A stretch of DNA of 64,000 nucleotides from contig JAYNHP010000003.1 in the NCBI GenBank assembly GCA_038108155.1, positions 25,334-89,333 on the forward strand. The letters are read 5' to 3'. Of this stretch, positions 51,935 to 60,741 are shown piece after piece. Numbering within the stretch: position 1 is the first letter of the stretch; each line of letters begins with the position of its first letter. The notes beneath the pieces are model-generated. The model had not been told where the DNA came from. It was given only the letters and a program-made list of their open reading frames with translations, and ran no database searches. Made by a program: the position numbers and the translations under genes. The stretch comes from MED-G20 sp038108155 (GTDB taxonomy: Bacteria > Bacteroidota > Bacteroidia > Flavobacteriales_D > Parvicellaceae).

Positions 51935-54549
51935 GGAGTATGAAAAAAATTATATTTTTTTTCTCATTATTATCTATCTTCTTTCATGCATATAACCAAG
52001 AAATAGAATTTAAAGAAATAGATAAATGGATTAAGAATAATCCTGGAGAACTAGTCCCTATTCGTATTGAATTCAATGATAATGTAGATTGTTACAAGCT
52101 AAATCAGGAATTTAAAGAGAAAAAAATTCCAGTAAATCAACGTCCAAAAATTGTTAATAGGCTTTTAAAAGAGCAAGCTATTAAATCCCAAGAATTTGTA
52201 TTAGATTTCTTAAAAAAACAAAACCCATCTGAAATCTATTATCATTCATTTTGGATTGTTAATATTATTGTTGCTAAAGTAGATGTTTCTACAATTGAAA
52301 AATTAGCTCATTTTTCTAATATTTCTTCTGTAAAAATTGAAAATAACCAATTTATAGCCCATGAAGATTTTGAGGTATCAGTGGATAATAATAGAACCCC
52401 TAATGGAGTTGAAAATGGTTTAATTGCAATTAATGCACCTGCAATGTGGGCACTTGGATATACTGGAAGAGGAAGATTAGCTTACAATTATGATACAGGA
52501 GTATGGCCTAATCACCCAGCATTTAGCAATAGATTTATTGGTAGTAGATTTCCAATGCAACAAAGCTGGATTGGTTATTTTAATTCATTTCCTAACGGTT
52601 CTATTCAAAATCATGGAACACATACTTTGGGAACTATCGCTGGACTAGTAGAGTCTACAAAAGACACGATAGGAGTTGCTTTTGGTTCTTATTGGATTGC
52701 TAATGATTTTGTCACATCTACAGTACAAGCGCTACCTCCAATTGTAAATATGATTGAAGCCTTTCAATGGGCATTAAATCCAGACAATGACACTTCTACA
52801 ACTGAGGATATTCCAGATGTAATAAATAATAGTTGGCGATGGTATGATGGTAATGACACCACTCACTGTCAAGGTTTTGTTGTAAATCTTATGAATGCTA
52901 TTGAAGCAGCTGGAATTGCAAACGTTTTTTCTGGAGGAAATTCAGGTCCAAATAATTCAAGTGTAAATTCTCCACAAAGAATCAATACTTCGGAAGTTAA
53001 TACGTTCTGTGTTGGTAGTATAAATGGAAATATTTCTTTCCCTTATCCAATATCAAATTTTTCTACAAGAGGACCTAGTCAGTGTTCTAGTTCTGGATCC
53101 TTAGCCATTCATCCTGAAGTTGTAGCACCAGGTCAGAATGTAAGATCGGCATGGGAACAAAATAATTTTAATACTATTTCTGGTACTAGTATGGCTGCTC
53201 CTCATGTTTCAGGAGCTATTTTGCTACTAAAAGAAGCCTTTCCTTTTCTTTCTGGAGAGGAACTTCTTTGGGCACTTTATTTATCTGCTGTGGATTTAGG
53301 AATTCCTGGTGAAGACAATATTTATGGAATGGGGATGATTGATGTTCATGCAGCATTTCAACATTTAAGCCAAATTCATACTCCAGTTGACCCTTCAAGT
53401 CTGATTTATGATATTCATCTTGATTCTCTTACCATACCTAATTTTAGAGAAAATACGTGTGAAGATACATTTACCCCAACAGTATTTTTTAAAAATCTTG
53501 GAGATTTTACAATTACCAATATTGAATTTACTTTAAAAATTAATGGGGATACTATTCTAAATAATAATTGGACGGGAAGTTTATCTCCAAATTCTAGTTC
53601 TAGCTATACTCTTCCTGTTATAAGTGGGTTAAATTCTGGTGAAAATGAAATACAAATATTGGCTAATCTAGGAAACTCCTTAAATGAATATGATTACTTT
53701 AATAACAGTAGTATCCTAAGATTTTCAATTATTAAGGAAATAACTACGCTTCCATTTATTGAGGATTTCGAAAATGGGATCAACGACACCACATGGATTA
53801 TTGAAAATATAGATCTTGACAAAACATGGAAAATTGATTCCACTGCTGGCCTGCCCTGGAGCGATTTATCAGCCAGTATTAAGCTTTTTTCTTATGCTCC
53901 TAGGAACAATCAAAAAGATGGTCTTATAACTCCTAAAATAAGTCTTTCTACATCCAATAATTTATTTTTAACATTTGATATTGCATATCAGAAAAGAAGT
54001 GCATCAGGTGTATTAAATGACACCCTTAGGGTATTGGTCTCTAATAATTGTGGATTGTCTTATGATTATTTGGTTTACGAAAAGCATGGGTATAATCTTA
54101 GCACATTTGATACATCTTCTTTTGATTTTGTTCCTGAGTATTTTGGTCATTGGAGAAACGACACTATTGATCTTTCTAGCTTTTCTAATGAAGACATTTT
54201 AGTTAAATTTGAAACAACTAACAGAGCTGGAAACAATTTATATTTAGATAATATTAAAATTTTTGAAGGGTTTAATGCTCCTCTTTCAATATCTAAAACT
54301 AATTTATTAGACTTTGAACTTTATCCAAATCCAACTGGATCAAACATTAATATATTTTTTAAGGATTATAATACTAATAATTCATTCGTAACAATTTACA
54401 ACCCTTTAGGTGAAGTTATGTTATGCTCAAAGTTAGATGGCTACCAAACATTATTACCAACCAAAAAATTAAGTTCTGGAATATATATAGTACAACTTTT
54501 TCAAAGTGGTAAAAGCTCTACTAAATCCTTTATTAAAAGAAAGGAATAA
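51931..54549 (+). CDS. Secreted subtilisin-like (S8) serine protease with T9SS type A sorting domain
   Basis: 872 residues. The signal peptide is MKKIIFFFSLLSIFFHAYNQ (a start at 51940 is also possible). A propeptide-like region spans ~25-140. The S8 catalytic triad is D188 (YDTGVW), H228 (NHGTH) and S420 (SGTSMAAPHV). Beta-sandwich domains follow, and the end is a T9SS type A sorting domain (FELYPNPTGSNINIFF, LSSGIYIVQLFQSGK). It is presumably exported through the PorQ-containing system, degrading extracellular protein. It overlaps the E1 gene by 4 bp (ATGA); an AGGAG sits in front of 51940. Confidence 0.9.
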   Translation: MRSMKKIIFFFSLLSIFFHAYNQEIEFKEIDKWIKNNPGELVPIRIEFNDNVDCYKLNQEFKEKKIPVNQRPKIVNRLLKEQAIKSQEFVLDFLKKQNPSEIYYHSFWIVNIIVAKVDVSTIEKLAHFSNISSVKIENNQFIAHEDFEVSVDNNRTPNGVENGLIAINAPAMWALGYTGRGRLAYNYDTGVWPNHPAFSNRFIGSRFPMQQSWIGYFNSFPNGSIQNHGTHTLGTIAGLVESTKDTIGVAFGSYWIANDFVTSTVQALPPIVNMIEAFQWALNPDNDTSTTEDIPDVINNSWRWYDGNDTTHCQGFVVNLMNAIEAAGIANVFSGGNSGPNNSSVNSPQRINTSEVNTFCVGSINGNISFPYPISNFSTRGPSQCSSSGSLAIHPEVVAPGQNVRSAWEQNNFNTISGTSMAAPHVSGAILLLKEAFPFLSGEELLWALYLSAVDLGIPGEDNIYGMGMIDVHAAFQHLSQIHTPVDPSSLIYDIHLDSLTIPNFRENTCEDTFTPTVFFKNLGDFTITNIEFTLKINGDTILNNNWTGSLSPNSSSSYTLPVISGLNSGENEIQILANLGNSLNEYDYFNNSSILRFSIIKEITTLPFIEDFENGINDTTWIIENIDLDKTWKIDSTAGLPWSDLSASIKLFSYAPRNNQKDGLITPKISLSTSNNLFLTFDIAYQKRSASGVLNDTLRVLVSNNCGLSYDYLVYEKHGYNLSTFDTSSFDFVPEYFGHWRNDTIDLSSFSNEDILVKFETTNRAGNNLYLDNIKIFEGFNAPLSISKTNLLDFELYPNPTGSNINIFFKDYNTNNSFVTIYNPLGEVMLCSKLDGYQTLLPTKKLSSGIYIVQLFQSGKSSTKSFIKRKE

Positions 54550-54570
54550 TTTTTAAATAATCTCTTTTTT

Positions 54571-55338
54571 ATGAAAAAAGAAACTAAAGAAAAACTTGAT
54601 TATTTTGTTGAGAAGTACAATAACTCCACTTTTATAGAACCCGACCCAATAGGACTTGTTCATAGATTTTCAGATCAAAAAGATATTGAGATATTTGGAT
54701 TAATAATAGCTACCCTATCTTGGGGAAACAGAAAGTCAATTATTAATAGTGGTGAAAATCTTTTAAAAATAATGAATAACGAACCTTTTAACTTTATTAT
54801 GAATTTTAAGGAAAATGAATTGAATTTATTAGATGACTTTAAACATAGAACATTTAATGTTTTTGATTTACAATTTTTTATTTTAAGACTTCAAAAAATA
54901 TACAAAAGGTTTACTTCTTTAGAAGAGCTATTTGCACCAGATTTTGAAAAAAATAACAATTCTTTTGAAGCAATTTTAAATTTTAGGAAGGAATTTTTGG
55001 GAGAGGATAATGAAATTAGGACTAAAAAACATGTTGCAAACCCTAATAAGGGGTCTGCAGCTAAAAGAATAAATATGTTTTTAAGATGGATGGTAAGAAA
55101 AGATAATAAAGGGGTAGATTTTGGCATATGGAATAAAATAAGTCCATCAAAGTTATCCTGTCCACTAGATATTCATAGTGGTAGGTCTGCTAGAGCATTG
55201 AATCTTCTACAGAGAAAACAAAATGATTGGAAGGCTGTAGAAGAGCTTGATATTTCATTGCGAAAATTGGATAATAAAGATCCCGTAAAATATGATTTTG
55301 CACTTTTTGGAATGGGAATTGAATCCAATGAGTTTTAA
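54571..55338 (+). CDS. TIGR02757/DUF2400 family protein
   Basis: 255 residues. FSDQKDIEIFGLIIATLSWGNRKSI, KRINMFLRWMVRKDNKGVDFGIW and PLDIHSGRSARALNLLQRKQNDWKAVEELD are the conserved helices of the TIGR02757 family, which I recall as widespread in Bacteroidota and related groups, without known function. KHVANPNKGSAAKRINMFLRW and the HhH-like helices are reminiscent of DNA glycosylases, but no catalytic lysine/aspartate pair can be confirmed. Its start lies 21 bp after the secreted protease gene. No membrane segment. Confidence 0.82.
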   Translation: MKKETKEKLDYFVEKYNNSTFIEPDPIGLVHRFSDQKDIEIFGLIIATLSWGNRKSIINSGENLLKIMNNEPFNFIMNFKENELNLLDDFKHRTFNVFDLQFFILRLQKIYKRFTSLEELFAPDFEKNNNSFEAILNFRKEFLGEDNEIRTKKHVANPNKGSAAKRINMFLRWMVRKDNKGVDFGIWNKISPSKLSCPLDIHSGRSARALNLLQRKQNDWKAVEELDISLRKLDNKDPVKYDFALFGMGIESNEF

Positions 55339-55369
55339 ATCAAATTATATTGATTAAATTCGTGCTTTA

Positions 55370-57412
55370 ATGAGTCTATTATATCCTGATTTTCTTTGGG
55401 CATTACTTTTAAATATTATCCCAATATTTATTCACCTATTCAATTTACAAAAACACGAAACCATTTACTTTTCTGATGTTTCTCTTTTAAAAAGTATTGA
55501 AGAAAAGACAAAAAGAAAATCTCAATTAAAAAATATTCTATTACTAATTTCTAGAATTTTACTTGTAAGCTCTGTAGTTATAGCTTTTTGCTTCCCTTAT
55601 AAAAAGAATCAAAAAATAGACCTATTAAAAGATTTAAACAAAGTGGGAATTTATATAGATAATTCTTTTTCTATGAGTAGAAGCTTCCAAAACCAAACAC
55701 TCCTTGAATCAGCAAAAGACGATGCAATCAAATTAATAGATAATTTACCAGAAGAAACTAAGTATGTTTTAACGACCAATAATAAAAAACATAACAAACA
55801 ATACTTTATTGATAATAATGAGATTAAAAAAGAAATTATCAATTTAAAAACAACTGCTCAGACATTAACTATTTCTGAAGCAATAGAAATACAACATGAA
55901 CAGTTTAACCTTGAGCAATTAAATTCCTTTTGGTTTACAGATCTTCAAGAGAATACTTTGGATTTGGATAAAATTAAAGACGAAAGCATTATTAAAAACA
56001 TCAACATTCTTCAATATGGTTCCTCTTCCAATGAAAATATTTCAATTGATTCTGTGTGGTTTAATACAAACAATAGAACAATTAACAACAGTGAGAATTT
56101 AAATGTTAAAATCACCAATCATTCAGAATCAGAGGTAGAATTTCAAACCAAATTAAATATAAATAATGGTGAGGTTTTAAACCAATCTTTTAACAAAATT
56201 AATCCCAAGGAGTCTGCAGATATTAAATTTGATTACTCAGTTAATGAAAAAGGAATTAAATCAGGATCAATTAGCTTGATAAATCCTGCTAACAACGATT
56301 TATTATTTGACGATAAGTATTTCTTTTCTTATGTGCTAGAAGAAAAATTTTCTATAGTTAATGTTTACCAAGGTGAAAACAAATCAAATAAATCTATAGA
56401 AACACTATTTGAGTCTGTAGAGAAAACCAATTATAAAAATATAGATATTAATAATGGGATTACCAATCAGGATTTAAATGCAGAACTTATTATTTTAAAT
56501 GAGTTATCAAAAATTGATAAAAAGACCCTACAACTCTTGTCAAGCTCCTCTAAAAGAAAAAGCATATTAATTTTCCCTTCATTGAACAGAGATGTAGATT
56601 ACAAAGATTTATATAAAATACTTGGCATTAAAAATTCTGAATTAATAAACCTAAAATTAGAATTAGATATTGAATCTATAGACATGAGTTTTTTTAAAAA
56701 TATTTTTTTAAATTATAATGAAAATTTAGATCTACCCTACTTCAACAAGTACCTTAAATTTCAAAACTTATACAATCCAATTAATTATATAAACTTAAGC
56801 AATACAGAGTCCTTACTTAGTAAATATTCTTACAAGAACAATGACATTTATTTTTTCACTTCCAATTTAAATAAAGACTATTCAAATTTTAGCCAACATG
56901 CTTTGTTTGTTCCTATTCTTCTTCGTATAAAGGAGAAGTCTGCCAACGACATTACTAGTCAAATTTCAATAAATGAGTTGGAGAACCTTAAAATTAATCA
57001 AGCAATTCAACAAAATGGAAATATTCAAATCACCAACGATCAAAGCAAACCAACTTTCTCTTTTTATCCTTTAATTTCAAGTAGTTCTGGTTCGTCATCA
57101 TTGTATATAAAAGATATGATTGAATCCACTGGTCACTACTACATATATAATAATGACAGTTTGGTAAGTGGGTTTTCAGTAAATAATAAAAAAAGCGAAT
57201 CCAAAATGGCATTTTCATCTTCAAAAAAACTTATTTCAGAACTTGAAAATTTAGATTTAAATGAAAAAATTCACTATTGGGACATAAAGCAAAATAAATA
57301 TCCTGAACTAATTAAAAACAGTAAAAAGAACTTAGAATATTGGATATATTTTATTTATTTAAGTTTAATATGTCTAATTTTAGAAATCATAATAATTAAA
57401 AAACTAATCTAA
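55370..57412 (+). CDS. BatA (aerotolerance regulator N-terminal) domain membrane protein
   Basis: 680 residues. The BatA N-terminal domain contains two helices (FLWALLLNIIPIFIHLFNL, LLLISRILLVSSVVIAFCFP), as in PF07584. A long periplasmic region follows, starting VGIYIDNSFSMSRSF (MIDAS-like DNSFSMS), and a C-terminal helix (WIYFIYLSLICLILEIIIIK). The gene lies 1 bp ahead of the dihydroorotase-like gene. A near-consensus -7 box (TAAATTCG, 55355-55362) is 7 nt before the ATG. The function of BatA proteins is unclear, with links to oxygen tolerance and envelope integrity. Confidence 0.85.
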   Translation: MSLLYPDFLWALLLNIIPIFIHLFNLQKHETIYFSDVSLLKSIEEKTKRKSQLKNILLLISRILLVSSVVIAFCFPYKKNQKIDLLKDLNKVGIYIDNSFSMSRSFQNQTLLESAKDDAIKLIDNLPEETKYVLTTNNKKHNKQYFIDNNEIKKEIINLKTTAQTLTISEAIEIQHEQFNLEQLNSFWFTDLQENTLDLDKIKDESIIKNINILQYGSSSNENISIDSVWFNTNNRTINNSENLNVKITNHSESEVEFQTKLNINNGEVLNQSFNKINPKESADIKFDYSVNEKGIKSGSISLINPANNDLLFDDKYFFSYVLEEKFSIVNVYQGENKSNKSIETLFESVEKTNYKNIDINNGITNQDLNAELIILNELSKIDKKTLQLLSSSSKRKSILIFPSLNRDVDYKDLYKILGIKNSELINLKLELDIESIDMSFFKNIFLNYNENLDLPYFNKYLKFQNLYNPINYINLSNTESLLSKYSYKNNDIYFFTSNLNKDYSNFSQHALFVPILLRIKEKSANDITSQISINELENLKINQAIQQNGNIQITNDQSKPTFSFYPLISSSSGSSSLYIKDMIESTGHYYIYNNDSLVSGFSVNNKKSESKMAFSSSKKLISELENLDLNEKIHYWDIKQNKYPELIKNSKKNLEYWIYFIYLSLICLILEIIIIKKLI

Positions 57413-57413
57413 T

Positions 57414-58691
57414 ATGTCTTCACTTTTAATTAAAAATGTAAATATAATAGACCCCAATTCTGATTTTAACAACTCAAAGAAAGACATACTTTTAAAAAAT
57501 GGATTAATTGTTAAGATTGAAGACAATATTCAGGTTAATAATTTAGATACAGTTCAAGAAGAAAATCTTCATGTTTGTCCTGGTCTTTTCGATTTTTCAG
57601 TAGATTTTCCAGACCCTGGAAATGAGCAAAGAGAAACTCTTGAATCTGGTCTGTTCTCGTCTAAATCTGGAGGTTTCACAGGTGTAGGACTTCAGCCTAC
57701 TTACAAACCTGCAAGGGATAAAAAAAGTGAAATTCTGTTCTGTAAAAACACTACTAAAGATTTTGGAATAGATGTTGTACCCTTCGGAGCAATTTCTAAA
57801 GAACTAAAGGGAGAACAATTGGCAGAAATGTTTGACATGTATAATGCAGGAGCACTTGCCTTTTCAGACAACATGCGACCTGTTCATAACAGCGGTCTTT
57901 TATCAAGAGCATTGCTTTATGCAAAAAACTTCAATGGGTTAATAATATCTTTTCCTTACGAAGAAAAAATATCACCTAACGGACTAATAAATGAAGGTGT
58001 TGTTTCAACTAAATTAGGTTTGGAAGGAATTCCAGACTTATCAGAAGAGCTCATGGTCAACAGAGATTTATTGATAAATAGATACCACGAGGGAAGGTTA
58101 CACTTCAATATTTTATCTTCTAAAAAGAGCTTAAAACAGATTGAAGTTGCTAAAAAAACTCAAAATAATTTAAGTTGTGGAACATCCATTTTTCACCTAT
58201 TATTTGACGATGAAATTATTGATCAATTTGACAATAGGTTTAAAATACTTCCACCTTTTAGAACAAAAGAAGACAGAAATGCACTTTTAGAAGGGGTTAA
58301 AAATGGGACGATTGATGTAATTACATCTTACCACCAACCTAATGAAAAGGAAATAACTAATGTAGAGTTCAGTTTATCACCTTTTGGATCTATAGGTACT
58401 CAAGTTTGCTTTCCATTAGCTTTAACCTATCTTAAGGAATATATCGGACTAGAAAAAATTGTACAATGTATGTCCATCAATCCGCGAACAATCCTTCAAT
58501 ATGAAGTTCCTATTATAAAAGAGGGGTATGAAGCGAATATGACATTATTTGATCCCGATAAGAAATGGATATATGATAAAAAAAACAATACCTCTATGAG
58601 CGAAAATACTGGTTTGTTTGGTAGTGAACTTAATGGGTTTGTTCATGGAACCATTCATAAAAGTAATTATCATAAAAATCTTCTTAAATAA
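57414..58691 (+). CDS. Dihydroorotase-like amidohydrolase lacking metal-binding residues
   Basis: 425 residues, clearly homologous to dihydroorotase: DILLKNGLIVKIEDNI, VCPGLFDFSVDFPDPGNEQR, LPPFRTKEDRNALLEGVKNG. The metal and substrate residues are missing: the HxH that should follow 'D' near 60-64 reads FSVDF, HaED near 180 reads FPYEE, the second histidine near 232 is N, and the TDHxPH near 304-309 reads TSYHQP. It is therefore probably not an active dihydroorotase but a pseudoenzyme, as in the PyrX/DHO-like partners of aspartate transcarbamoylase. It follows the BatA gene by 1 bp. The gene for the active enzyme is not seen. Confidence 0.85.
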   Translation: MSSLLIKNVNIIDPNSDFNNSKKDILLKNGLIVKIEDNIQVNNLDTVQEENLHVCPGLFDFSVDFPDPGNEQRETLESGLFSSKSGGFTGVGLQPTYKPARDKKSEILFCKNTTKDFGIDVVPFGAISKELKGEQLAEMFDMYNAGALAFSDNMRPVHNSGLLSRALLYAKNFNGLIISFPYEEKISPNGLINEGVVSTKLGLEGIPDLSEELMVNRDLLINRYHEGRLHFNILSSKKSLKQIEVAKKTQNNLSCGTSIFHLLFDDEIIDQFDNRFKILPPFRTKEDRNALLEGVKNGTIDVITSYHQPNEKEITNVEFSLSPFGSIGTQVCFPLALTYLKEYIGLEKIVQCMSINPRTILQYEVPIIKEGYEANMTLFDPDKKWIYDKKNNTSMSENTGLFGSELNGFVHGTIHKSNYHKNLLK

Positions 58692-58703
58692 TAAATAATA
58701 TTC

Positions 58704-58711
58704 TACATTTG
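58704..58711 (+). promoter_or_regulatory. ffs: TAnnTTTG -7 element for the SRP RNA
   Basis: TACATTTG, followed by CTAT and then the first paired base of the SRP RNA (58716). This gives an internal ruler: transcription begins 5 nt after the final G of the box. Confidence 0.65.
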
Positions 58712-58715
58712 CTAT

Positions 58716-58811
58716 GGGCAAGTCTCATACGACCAGCTCCTGTTGAATCCCCCAGGATGGGAACATAGCAAGGGTAAATGGTTGTAGCGGTGCGATATGA
58801 GTAGCTTGCCC
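58716..58811 (+). ncRNA. ffs: Signal recognition particle RNA (small bacterial 4.5S type)
   Basis: About 96 nt. The terminal helix is formed by GGGCAAG (58716-58722) and CTTGCCC (58805-58811). The apical domain carries the conserved signature CCCAGG...GGAA...AGCAAGGG with the GGAA tetraloop at 58760-58763. It binds Ffh and targets membrane proteins to the translocon. It lies between the dihydroorotase-like and GNAT genes and has its own -7 promoter. A run of eight T follows as terminator. Confidence 0.93.
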
Positions 58812-58819
58812 TTTTTTTT
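58805..58819 (+). terminator. SRP RNA terminator
   Basis: The 3' strand of the terminal helix (CTTGCCC) followed by a run of eight T forms a rho-independent terminator that uses the RNA's own stem. Confidence 0.7.
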
Positions 58820-58837
58820 GTATCTTATTGGACAGTA

Positions 58838-59317
58838 ATGTCTATAGAAATAAAAGAAATAAAGAAATTAAATCCTCTTCATTTATCTCAATGCATTGAA
58901 ATTTCCAATTGTTTATTTGGAAAAGGTTATCATTCTGAAAAATATTTCCTAAATAAAAATATTGTCAAAATAGTTGCTTTAAAGAAAAACAATATCATTG
59001 GTTTTTTTATAGGAAAAAAAGAAATTAAAAATGTGGTAATTGATTGTATCGCAATAAAAAGAAATTGGCAAAAAAAAAGTATAGGTACAAAACTTATGAC
59101 TTATTATTTTCAAAAATTTTTAAATTCTAAAGACAAGGTAGTTGCCTATGCGTGGAAAATTAAAAATAAAATGCCAGCAGGAAAAATAAATTACAAGTTT
59201 GGATTAAAACCAGTAGAAAATATGGGGAAAATATGGAAGGATAAATGCAATGTTTCTTTTAGATGCAGCAGCTATAATGAATCTTGTATTTGTGAGTGTG
59301 TTAAATTTTCAAATTAA
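58838..59317 (+). CDS. GNAT-type N-acetyltransferase
   Basis: 159 residues. The acetyl-CoA motif A is seen as CIAIKRNWQKKSIGTKLMTYY (residues ~70-90, Q-K-K-S-I-G), with a beta-strand pair before and after. The last ~15 residues contain several cysteines (CSSYNESCICECVKF), unusual for this family and possibly a metal-binding tail. Its substrate is unknown. It stands alone between the SRP RNA and the transaldolase gene. Confidence 0.75.
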   Translation: MSIEIKEIKKLNPLHLSQCIEISNCLFGKGYHSEKYFLNKNIVKIVALKKNNIIGFFIGKKEIKNVVIDCIAIKRNWQKKSIGTKLMTYYFQKFLNSKDKVVAYAWKIKNKMPAGKINYKFGLKPVENMGKIWKDKCNVSFRCSSYNESCICECVKFSN

Positions 59318-59400
59318 TTGTTAGCAATTACTTAAAAATTTCTTTTTAGCACTTTTTAATTATTATTACTTTCACCAAATAACCAACTAAAAACCTACAC

Positions 59401-60057
59401 ATGAAATTTTTTATTGATACAGCAAACTTAGAGATGATTCAAGAAGCCCAAGATTTGGGCATTTTAGATGGTGTAACCACCAATCCTTCTCTAATGGCTA
59501 AAGAAGGAATTTCAGGTTCTAAAAACATTATTAATCACTATAATAAAATATGTGAAATCGTTGATGGCGATGTAAGTGCAGAAGTTATTTCAACAGATTT
59601 TGATGGAATGGTCAAAGAAGGCGAAGCATTAGCTAAGTTACATTCAAATATTGTAGTCAAAGTACCAATTATTAAAGATGGTATTAAGGCAATTAAATAT
59701 TTTTCTGACAAAGGAATAAAAACCAATTGTACCTTAATATTTTCAGCTGGACAGGCATTGCTAGCAGCAAAAGCTGGTGCTACTTATGTTTCTCCATTTA
59801 TTGGGAGATTAGACGATGTGAGTACTGACGGTATGGATTTAATTGCTCAAATAAGAGAGATTTATGATAATTACATATTTGATACAGAGATACTTGCAGC
59901 TTCTGTAAGACACCCAATGCACATTATACAGTGTGCAGAGATTGGAGCAGATGTCATGACAGGACCTCTAAGCGCAATAACAGCTTTACTTAACCATCCA
60001 CTTACCGATATTGGTTTAGCTAAATTTTTAGCCGATTTTAAAAAAGTAAATGGCTAG
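59401..60057 (+). CDS. Transaldolase (TalC/fructose-6-phosphate aldolase family)
   Basis: 218 residues, the short class I aldolase family. It begins MKFFIDTANLEMIQEAQDLG. K87 in VVKVPI is the Schiff-base lysine. The residue that separates the subgroups is E61 (SAEVIS), as in transaldolases, rather than the Gln of E. coli FsaA. So it is more likely transaldolase than fructose-6-phosphate aldolase. It transfers dihydroxyacetone units in the pentose phosphate pathway and complements the split transketolase of this genome. Confidence 0.92.
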   Translation: MKFFIDTANLEMIQEAQDLGILDGVTTNPSLMAKEGISGSKNIINHYNKICEIVDGDVSAEVISTDFDGMVKEGEALAKLHSNIVVKVPIIKDGIKAIKYFSDKGIKTNCTLIFSAGQALLAAKAGATYVSPFIGRLDDVSTDGMDLIAQIREIYDNYIFDTEILAASVRHPMHIIQCAEIGADVMTGPLSAITALLNHPLTDIGLAKFLADFKKVNG

Positions 60058-60063
60058 ATAATT

Positions 60064-60672
60064 ATGCTTATCAATGTTGTTGCAAAAGATCCTGATTTAA
60101 GAGTAATTCAAAAAATTATTAAAATCCTAAACAACGACGGTTTAATTGTAATTCCTACTGATACAATCTATGCTTTTGCAACTAGCATAAAGAGCAAAAA
60201 GGGGCTAGAAAGATTGGCTAAAATCAAAAATATTAAATTAAAAAAGGCTAACTTTTCTTTAATTTGTCAGGACTTAAAAGATATTTCTAAATATACCAAG
60301 CCATTTGATAGAAAGACCTTTAAAACTCTTAAAAATGCACTTCCTGGTCCGTTTACATTTATATTAAATGCAAATAATAATATTTCCAAGATATTTAATT
60401 CCAATAAAAAAGAAATTGGAATAAGAATTCCAAACCATAAATTTATTAGAACACTTATTAAAGAATTAAATCATCCTTTAATATGTTCTAGTGTAAACGA
60501 TGAAGATGAAATTGTTAAATACACTACAGACCCATTGATAATATTTGAAAATCATGAAAATAATGTAGATGCAGTAATTGACTACGGATATGGAAGAAAT
60601 GTAGCATCAACTGTTGTAGACTGTACATCTGAAAATTTGGTATTGATAAGACAGGGAGCTGGTATATTATAA
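60064..60672 (+). CDS. YciO-type YrdC-domain protein (Sua5/YciO family)
   Basis: 202 residues. The YrdC fold is evident: IKILNNDGLIVIPTDTIYAFA, LKNALPGPFTFIL and RNVASTVVDCTS. The basic loop KKANFSLICQD differs from the KRPxxxPL of TsaC at 43963 and is typical of YciO. YciO does not make t6A efficiently; its role is unclear. It is the second YrdC-domain gene of the window. It lies 6 bp after the transaldolase gene and is probably in one operon. Confidence 0.85.
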   Translation: MLINVVAKDPDLRVIQKIIKILNNDGLIVIPTDTIYAFATSIKSKKGLERLAKIKNIKLKKANFSLICQDLKDISKYTKPFDRKTFKTLKNALPGPFTFILNANNNISKIFNSNKKEIGIRIPNHKFIRTLIKELNHPLICSSVNDEDEIVKYTTDPLIIFENHENNVDAVIDYGYGRNVASTVVDCTSENLVLIRQGAGIL

Positions 60673-60741
60673 ATGTTTAAGAAAGATTAACAATTAAAAT
60701 TTATTAAAAGAGAAATTGTTTATAATTTTAATCTTTAAATT

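Noticed and set aside
51931..51942. AGGAG as a Shine-Dalgarno site for the subtilase
   Set aside because: It lies only a few bases from the ATG at 51940 and Shine-Dalgarno use is rare here; it may be just the codons of Arg-Ser.
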